This document shows, piece by piece, positions 5,709-9,834 of a stretch of 9,834 nucleotides of DNA (its first letter is position 1; every line of letters starts with the position of its first letter). The notes beneath the pieces were generated by a model. It did not search any database and was not told the origin of the DNA. It was given only the letters and a program-made list of their open reading frames with translations. Position numbers and translations under genes: made by a program. The stretch spans positions 1 to 9,834 of the forward strand of contig JACRIF010000085.1 in assembly GCA_016220125.1 (NCBI GenBank). Direction: 5' to 3'. The DNA comes from Candidatus Peregrinibacteria bacterium (GTDB taxonomy: Bacteria > Patescibacteriota > Gracilibacteria > UM-FILTER-43-11).

Positions 5709-6242
5709 ATGAACCCTATGGCAAAAGAGAATGTCCCTGCAAAGGGGGCCCAGACCGGCGTCGGCTTGTATGAGCTGATGATTATTTTGAACCCCGAACT
5801 TCGGGAATCCGAGATCAAGAAGAAGCTCGGTGATTTCGAGGAAACCGTGGTGAAGGCAGGAGGCAAAGTCGTCCACCAGGACTTCTGGGGCAAACGACCG
5901 CTCGCCTACCGCATCAAAAAGAAGGACGAAGGCGTCTACACCGTTTACAACCTCGAGTTGCCGACTTCGTTTCTGCATGAGATGAAACAGGCGCTCCGCA
6001 TCGACAAGGAGGTCGTCCGCTCCCTGATCATCAAGCTCCCGGCCGGGCACGTCTACACCAAGTACGACCTGACCATGGCCGAGGCTCCCGCGAAGAAGGA
6101 TTTCTTCCCGAAGAAAAATATGAGCTACAAGTATTCCGCCCCCGCCAAGGCAGCCGTTAGGCCCGCCGAGGAAAAGGGCAAAGAGGCCAGCAAGGCCGAT
6201 CTCGACAAAAAACTGGATGAGATCATCGGCGGAAAAATGTAA
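5709..6242 (+). CDS. rpsF: 30S ribosomal protein bS6
   Basis: The 177-residue protein contains the bS6 core from about residue 20 to 118: YELMIILNPELRESEI, then GKVVHQDFWGKRPLAYRIKK, YTVYNLELP and VVRSLIIKL, matching the family's beta-alpha-beta-beta-alpha-beta fold. bS6 binds 16S rRNA in the platform together with bS18, whose gene follows. It is longer than the usual 95-135 residues, with about 20 extra N-terminal residues and a C-terminal tail rich in Lys, Ala and Glu that ends in a helix-like DLDKKLDEIIGGKM. Tails of this kind are, to my knowledge, frequent in Patescibacteria. Either ATG 5709 or ATG 5718 (MAKENVPAK) could be the start; neither has a Shine-Dalgarno. There is no ssb gene between it and rpsR. 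Confidence 0.95.
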   Translation: MNPMAKENVPAKGAQTGVGLYELMIILNPELRESEIKKKLGDFEETVVKAGGKVVHQDFWGKRPLAYRIKKKDEGVYTVYNLELPTSFLHEMKQALRIDKEVVRSLIIKLPAGHVYTKYDLTMAEAPAKKDFFPKKNMSYKYSAPAKAAVRPAEEKGKEASKADLDKKLDEIIGGKM

Positions 6243-6243
6243 T

Positions 6244-6282
6244 CAGACTAAAGACTATAACCTAAATCCTAAAACCTGACCT
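6244..6282 (+). repeat. heptamer repeat array (AANCCTA) between rpsF and rpsR
   Basis: Five consecutive units: CAGACTA, AAGACTA, TAACCTA, AATCCTA and AAACCTG (6244-6278), then ACCT to the rpsR ATG at 6283. The units fill the whole 40-bp spacer from one base after the rpsF stop. The consensus differs from the other two arrays but the period is the same. Confidence 0.75.
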
Positions 6283-6543
6283 ATGGCCAACGCAATCATC
6301 TTCTCCACAAACCAAAAGCACCCCGTCGGCAAACGACGCTGTACTTTTTGCACCAACCAGATGGAGCACATCGACTACAAAGACCTCCGAACCCTTCGAT
6401 TCTTCATCGACGGCTTCAAGCGCATCAAAGCCCGCTACTATTCCGGCGTCTGCATGAGGCACCAGAAGACCCTCAGCGCCGCGATCAAGCTCGCCCGCGA
6501 GATGGCCTTGGTCCCCTTTGTGACCATGTACAAAAAAGGCTAG
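6283..6543 (+). CDS. rpsR: 30S ribosomal protein bS18
   Basis: The 86-residue protein carries the bS18 hallmarks IDYKD (30-34), RFFIDG, and HQKTLSAAIKLAREMALVPF. bS18 pairs with bS6 on the 30S platform. C20-x2-C23 (CTFC) and C57-x2-H60 (CMRH) form a zinc-ribbon set, so this is the Cys-containing (C+) form. The normally conserved P-R-R-x-T-G stretch reads ARYYSG, which is unusual. The ATG is set by rpsF-rpsR spacing and by homology; the upstream bases are heptamer repeat with no Shine-Dalgarno. rplI does not follow, unlike the common rpsF-rpsR-rplI order. A terminator ends the unit at 6573-6604. Confidence 0.95.
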   Translation: MANAIIFSTNQKHPVGKRRCTFCTNQMEHIDYKDLRTLRFFIDGFKRIKARYYSGVCMRHQKTLSAAIKLAREMALVPFVTMYKKG

Positions 6544-6572
6544 TCTTCCCAACTGATATTGAAAGTTCAAAG

Positions 6573-6604
6573 AGGGCGTGTCATATTCTGGGCATGCCCT
6601 TTTT
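6573..6604 (+). terminator. rho-independent terminator of rpsF-rpsR
   Basis: AGGGCGTG (6573-6580) pairs with CATGCCCT (6593-6600), 8 bp with one G-U pair and a 12-nt loop, followed by a run of five T (6600-6604). It lies 30 bp after the rpsR stop. Confidence 0.8.
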
Positions 6605-6624
6605 AGTTTAAAAAAATCCGTATT

Positions 6625-6683
6625 GTTGGCAGGGTGGTGGACAGAATAGTTGCCACCACAATCCTGGCCACAATGCTGCCAAC
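6625..6683 (+). promoter_or_regulatory. nested hairpin leader upstream of yebC
   Basis: GTTGGCAG (6625-6632) pairs perfectly with CTGCCAAC (6676-6683). Inside it GTGGTGG (6634-6640) pairs perfectly with CCACCAC (6653-6659), loop ACAGAATAGTTG. The 3' side holds a tandem 12-bp repeat, CCACAATCCTGG (6656-6667) and CCACAATGCTGC (6668-6679), two mismatches apart. The fold ends 24 bp before the yebC start. It may be a regulatory leader of yebC or a small RNA; no clear promoter was found between the rpsR terminator and this element. Confidence 0.45.
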
Positions 6684-6707
6684 CATTCGAATCAATAACT
6701 CAACCCT

Positions 6708-7442
6708 ATGTCCGGCCATCACACAATTGAAAAAGGCGCCAATGACGCGCAACGGGGCAAAATCTTCACGCGCCACGGTCATCTGATCGCCAAAGCCGCC
6801 CAAAGCGGAGGGGACCCATCAACGAACCCGACCCTCCGTTTTGCCATCGAAAGCGCGAAAATGGACAATGTCCCCAACGTGAACATCGATCGCGCCATCA
6901 AGCGGGGCACCGGGGAACTGAAAGGCGAGGCGGAGATCGCGGAGATCGCCTACGAGGGCCGTGGACCCTCAGGCATTGCCGTCATCGTGGAATGCCTGAC
7001 GGACAACAAGAACCGAACAGTGACCAACGTGCGCACCGCGTTCGGCAAAAACGGCGGAACCCTGGGGAATTCGGGGACCGTGGCGTGGATGTTCGACAAA
7101 AAGGGGTTGATCGTGGTCGCGACCGAAGGCAAGGCCGAGGAAATTGAGCTGGAGGCCATCGATGCGGGCGCGGACGACATTCAGGCCAAGGAGAAAACCG
7201 TTGAGATCTACACCCCCTTCACCGCGCTCCATAAGACAACCGAAACCCTCAGGGCCAAGGGGTTCAAGATTGAAAAAGCGGAAGTCACCATGAAGCCCAA
7301 GGAAACGGTGCGCATCGACGATGTGGAAAAGGCGAGATCCGTCCTCAATTTCATCAACACGCTCGAGGAGGATGGTGATGTCACCAACGTTTACTCCAAC
7401 GTTGATATCCCCGAGTCGGTGCTGGAAAAGATAAGGAAATAA
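6708..7442 (+). CDS. yebC: YebC/PmpR/TACO1 family protein
   Basis: The 244-residue protein matches YebC along nearly its whole length: DAQRGKIFTRHGHLIAKAA, GGDPSTNPTLRFAIESAK, NIDRAIKRGTGELKGEA, EIAYEGRGPSGIAVIVECLTDNKNRT, NGGTLGNSGTVAWMFDKKG and a C-terminal domain ending NVYSNVDIPE. YebC proteins bind DNA as transcription regulators in some bacteria and help translation through difficult sequences such as proline runs in others. The N-terminus is odd. Where most members have a G-H-S-K-W-x-N-I-K-x-x-K stretch, this one reads MSGHHTIEKGANDAQRGK, a few residues shorter and without the Trp. The ATG at 6708 fits the family start; no Shine-Dalgarno. It follows the rpsR terminator. Confidence 0.94.
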   Translation: MSGHHTIEKGANDAQRGKIFTRHGHLIAKAAQSGGDPSTNPTLRFAIESAKMDNVPNVNIDRAIKRGTGELKGEAEIAEIAYEGRGPSGIAVIVECLTDNKNRTVTNVRTAFGKNGGTLGNSGTVAWMFDKKGLIVVATEGKAEEIELEAIDAGADDIQAKEKTVEIYTPFTALHKTTETLRAKGFKIEKAEVTMKPKETVRIDDVEKARSVLNFINTLEEDGDVTNVYSNVDIPESVLEKIRK

Positions 7443-7471
7443 CGTTCGGGCATTCAAGCAACCCATTTCAA

Positions 7472-7519
7472 GACCACCCCGATCGCCTGAGGCGACCACC
7501 CCTCCTTTTTAAGGAGGGG
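7472..7519. repeat. palindromic intergenic element with direct repeats
   Basis: GACCACCCC occurs at 7472-7480 and again at 7494-7502, flanking a small hairpin TCGCC-TGA-GGCGA (7483-7495). The second copy leads into a perfect 9-bp hairpin, CCCCTCCTT (7499-7507) and AAGGAGGGG (7511-7519), loop TTT. It lies 30 bp after yebC and could also act as a bidirectional terminator between the convergent genes, though no T-run follows the stem. Confidence 0.6.
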
Positions 7520-7554
7520 AAACTTTGGAGCGACAAATTTTATGCCGAAAACAT

Positions 7555-7624
7555 CCCTCGCCCATCGTGGGAGAGGGCCGACTCCGAACCAGCGAACGCG
7601 CAGGGCGGAGACGGGGTGAGGGCC
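7555..7624. repeat. REP-like palindromic element (CCCTC...GAGGG type)
   Basis: CCCTCGCCCA (7555-7564) pairs with TGGGAGAGGG (7568-7577) except for one G-A mismatch, loop TCG. A second arm, GGGGTGAGGG (7613-7622), can replace the first as partner of the CCCTC arm, and CTCCG (7582-7586) pairs with CGGAG (7606-7610) between them. This architecture, GGGAGAGGG then GGGTGAGGG, is typical of dispersed extragenic palindromes in many bacterial genomes. It contains no gene. Confidence 0.6.
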
Positions 7625-7633
7625 AAAACAAAC

Positions 7634-7652
7634 AAAAACTTTGAGTCAAAGT
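7634..7652 (-). terminator. possible terminator of the GldG/DUF4340 unit
   Basis: On the minus strand, directly after the DUF4340 stop, the 15-nt palindrome ACTTTGACTCAAAGT (7652-7638) is followed by TTTTGTTTGTTTT (7637-7625). The stem is short and AT-rich, but the T-rich tail and position fit a weak intrinsic terminator. Confidence 0.45.
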
Positions 7653-8627
7653 CTATTTCTTCCCCTCCCCCGCAAAATTGAGCCCGAAAAGATTGTCGAC
7701 GGGCAGGGCGGAGACGAAATAGGTCAAATTCCGGTCTCCATCTTTGGCGTAATACCCGGATTTGTCGGCCAGGGCCTTGAAAACAGCCACTTTCAGGGAA
7801 TCGTCCGCAAGGCGAATGGAGAGGGTCATGTCCGGCTTGTCAAAATCAACCTGGCTGCTCTCCATGGAATCCGAAAAACGATCCGCCTTGAAACTTTTAA
7901 GCTGTTCGAAAAGGGTTCGAAGAGTAAGGGCGTCGGCCTCGGAATCTTGGGGCGAGACCAGTCGCCATTGCGCATTTTTCCTCTCAAGAATAGTTTCCTC
8001 CCCTGCTTTTTCAAGCACAATGCGCATGGCGTTCTTTTCATCGATGGCAACCAGGGTCTTGTCTTTCCAACCGTCCAAATCCTGTTGGAGGAAGGAGCCG
8101 AAATCAGGAGGGGCCATGGTCACATCGGCGGAATCGGACCGTTTGAGATAGGGGCGGTTTTCCGAGTCGCTTTTGCCGACCAGGAAATCAGCGACCAGGC
8201 GATTGCGCTTCCCCCAGACGCGGATGTGGGGCGAAGTGGCTGCGTCGATGCCAAAAATGGCCATTCGGTTTGGATTGTTGGAAACCACTTGCCCCGAAGT
8301 CATATTCTCAAGGATGGAAAGAAAACGCCCCAATCGCTCGCGGTCGGCGGGGAAGGAGTGTCCGTTGACCACCTTCCATTGGCCGTCTTGGTTTTCAAGT
8401 GTAAGGACTTTGACGGGTTCGGCGAGATTGGAGATCTCGAGCTTGGAGGCTTCCGCAACCGTCAGTTGGGGGAAGAGAAGCAGATCGCCCTTGGAACGAC
8501 TCAGGGAGCCGGTGCTGGGCCTCTCGACCACGAGGATAAACACCAGGAGGCAGGCGAAAATAATCAACGTTTTATTAACCAAGGTCATGCCTTTGATGAG
8601 TTGCAGTGTTTTTTGAAAGTGGGACAT
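7653..8627 (-). CDS. DUF4340 membrane-anchored protein, partner of GldG-like protein
   Basis: The 324-residue protein has one N-terminal membrane segment (about residues 19-34, TLIIFACLLVFILVV) and a long extracytoplasmic part. The pattern matches DUF4340: an opening LTVAEASKLEISN, then GQWKVVNGHSFPADRERLGRFLSIL, FGIDAATSPHIRVWG, and repeated blocks such as NAQWRLVSPQDSEADALTLRTLFEQLKSFKADRF. DUF4340 genes commonly sit directly after GldG-like genes in ABC-transporter operons of unknown substrate, as here, where only 5 bp separate the two. Its function is unknown; a role as periplasmic or surface accessory of the transporter is inferred from the neighbour. ATG 8627 has no Shine-Dalgarno, so translation may be coupled to the upstream gene. 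Confidence 0.85.
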   Translation of the reverse strand: MSHFQKTLQLIKGMTLVNKTLIIFACLLVFILVVERPSTGSLSRSKGDLLLFPQLTVAEASKLEISNLAEPVKVLTLENQDGQWKVVNGHSFPADRERLGRFLSILENMTSGQVVSNNPNRMAIFGIDAATSPHIRVWGKRNRLVADFLVGKSDSENRPYLKRSDSADVTMAPPDFGSFLQQDLDGWKDKTLVAIDEKNAMRIVLEKAGEETILERKNAQWRLVSPQDSEADALTLRTLFEQLKSFKADRFSDSMESSQVDFDKPDMTLSIRLADDSLKVAVFKALADKSGYYAKDGDRNLTYFVSALPVDNLFGLNFAGEGKK

Positions 8628-8632
8628 GAAAT

Positions 8633-9834
8633 TTAGAGGACAACTTTATGCCGTTTTCGGTAGAAAAACCGGGCGATGCCGTAGAGGATCACGAGGGCGG
8701 GCATGAGGAATATTCCGACCGCTTTTGTGGTCTCGCGTTGGGTGGCGGAAAGCTCCTCGAGCGGAAGCTCGAAAACCGACTTGGAGCGGATGCCGATCAG
8801 GGATTGGTCCATGGTCATGTCGTCGACCGCGTTCATCACAAACGCCAAGTTCTGGGGAAACAGCCCCAGGAAACGGTCGTAGGCGAAACGGGAATTCCCG
8901 ACAACGAATAGTTTTCCGGGCTTGGAGGAGGACTGGATGGCGGTTGTTCCAAGGGGGCTTTTTTTGCCTTTGAAATAACTGGTGAAATTCCCTTTCTCCA
9001 AAATGGCCAAGGCGTATTGGCTCTTCTCGCTGGAACCCTGGATCAAGTTCGGAGTCAAATTGAAGGGGTCGGATTGGGTCCAGGCGTTCGGGGTGCTGGA
9101 AACGAGGACTTGGGCGACCACCCCCTCTTGGGGAACCTGACGCAAGGGGCTGGCCCACGGCAACACCACCGAATCCAATTTGCCGACAATGGGGTTCGAG
9201 GGGTCGAAATGCTTTTTGATCGCCTTGACCCAAAAGGGATACGGGACGATGAAATTCATGAACCCCTGGTTGAAGGAGGCGTTTTCATTGGAACGGTCAA
9301 GGACGAGGCTGGTGTCGATTCCCGCCCCATAGGACTCCAACTGGGCGGAAAGGCCCAAATCGAGAATCGAGGTTTTGAGATCCTGGCCCACATCGACGGA
9401 ATCCAGAAGGGCGACCACGTTCCCGCCGTTCATGAGGTATTGGTCGATGAGGAATTTCTCCTTGTCGGAGAAGGGCTTTTTCGCCCCGGCGATCAACAGG
9501 GTGTCGATGGAATTGAGGCTGGTCGAATCCGTCAGGGATACCTCGACGACCTTGTAATTGCGGTCGAGGGCGTTTTTGAGGAACGAGTAGGATTCCCCGA
9601 TGGGGCCGACGCCAACGGTTGATTGGAGCGAGGGTTCGTCATGCCCGGACACGATGCCAATGACTTTCTCCTGGGTGGCGGTGACTTTCCGAATGGCCGC
9701 GACCAAATCGTATTCCATGGAATTGGAATTCTGCACCACGGGAAGCAACTCTTTTTTGTCCCCGTACAGGACGGCGATGCCCAAAAACCCGTTCTTCACC
9801 TCAAGCTTGTCCTTCTCGATGATGTTCATCTGGA
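8633..9834 (-). CDS. GldG-like ABC transporter auxiliary protein, C-terminal part
   Basis: The frame is open to the right window edge and lacks its beginning: ATG 9829 is an internal Met in a typical GldG stretch (MNIIEKDKLEVKNGFLGIAV then LYGDKKELLPVV), and full-length relatives are roughly 100 residues or more longer. The visible part shows the ABC_transp_aux/GldG domain: VIGIVSGHDEPSL, then YKVVEVSLTDS, DTLLIAGAKKPFSDKEKFLI and DQYLMNGGNVVALLDSV. It ends with a membrane helix (VGIFLMPALVILYGIARFF) and a basic tail RKRHKVVL. In Bacteroidetes GldG works with GldA and GldF in a gliding-linked ABC complex; elsewhere these proteins accompany ABC transporters of unknown cargo. The ATPase and permease genes should lie just beyond the right edge. 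Nothing here suggests gliding itself. Confidence 0.87.
   Translation of the reverse strand, partial: QMNIIEKDKLEVKNGFLGIAVLYGDKKELLPVVQNSNSMEYDLVAAIRKVTATQEKVIGIVSGHDEPSLQSTVGVGPIGESYSFLKNALDRNYKVVEVSLTDSTSLNSIDTLLIAGAKKPFSDKEKFLIDQYLMNGGNVVALLDSVDVGQDLKTSILDLGLSAQLESYGAGIDTSLVLDRSNENASFNQGFMNFIVPYPFWVKAIKKHFDPSNPIVGKLDSVVLPWASPLRQVPQEGVVAQVLVSSTPNAWTQSDPFNLTPNLIQGSSEKSQYALAILEKGNFTSYFKGKKSPLGTTAIQSSSKPGKLFVVGNSRFAYDRFLGLFPQNLAFVMNAVDDMTMDQSLIGIRSKSVFELPLEELSATQRETTKAVGIFLMPALVILYGIARFFYRKRHKVVL

Noticed and set aside
6603..6803. Minus-strand 66-codon frame across the yebC leader
   Set aside because: It overlaps the yebC N-terminus in antisense, and its composition is explained by the nested stems of the leader.
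7472..7624. CRISPR array in the yebC/DUF4340 spacer
   Set aside because: The repeats are palindromes and one direct repeat of 9 bp; there is no series of equal repeats with unique spacers and no cas gene.
7641..8636. Long plus-strand frame (331 codons) opposite DUF4340
   Set aside because: It mirrors almost exactly the DUF4340 gene on the other strand, which has a membrane anchor and family motifs; the plus-strand product has neither.

Overview
The window looks like chromosomal housekeeping DNA from an uncultivated bacterium, most likely of the Candidate Phyla Radiation (Patescibacteria) or a similar reduced lineage. This placement is an inference. It rests on rpsF followed directly by rpsR with no ssb between them and no rplI after them, on divergent bS18 and YebC sequences, on a Lys-rich C-terminal extension of bS6, on near absence of Shine-Dalgarno sequences, and on heptameric repeats between genes. 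GldG/DUF4340 genes also occur in other phyla, so the phylum is not settled.

Layout, left to right. Positions 1-1182 (minus strand, visibly AT-richer than the rest) hold rsmA (16S rRNA dimethyltransferase) followed by the start of comEC (DNA-uptake channel), which runs off the left edge. Positions 1240-2030 hold a self-contained unit: a sigma70-type promoter, a leader with palindromes, a strong Shine-Dalgarno, a GTG-started secreted beta-barrel-like protein, and a 12-bp hairpin after it. Positions 2042-4938 (minus) carry nth (endonuclease III) then pcrA/uvrD (helicase), both for DNA repair. Divergent from nth, 5025-5591 encodes an HD-domain phosphohydrolase. It is followed by a separate ribosomal unit, rpsF-rpsR, with its own promoter, a foldable leader and a terminator at 6573-6604. 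yebC (translation/transcription regulator family) follows behind another foldable leader. Between yebC and the convergent genes to its right lies a 200-bp cluster of palindromic intergenic repeats (7472-7652). Positions 7653-9834 (minus) hold a DUF4340 membrane-anchored protein and the C-terminal 400 residues of a GldG-like ABC-transporter auxiliary protein whose start is outside the window; the transporter ATPase and permease would be expected beyond the right edge.

The most interesting signals are two. First, three intergenic spacers (4277-4310, 4980-5014, 6244-6278) are arrays of degenerate 7-bp units, each with a different consensus, reaching close to or up to a start or stop codon. Second, the beta-barrel gene is the only one of ten visible starts with a canonical GGAGGT, it sits at the composition boundary, and it encodes an outer-membrane-like protein in what may be a lineage without an outer membrane; it looks like an acquired cassette. 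I saw no tRNA, rRNA, CRISPR array or insertion sequence.
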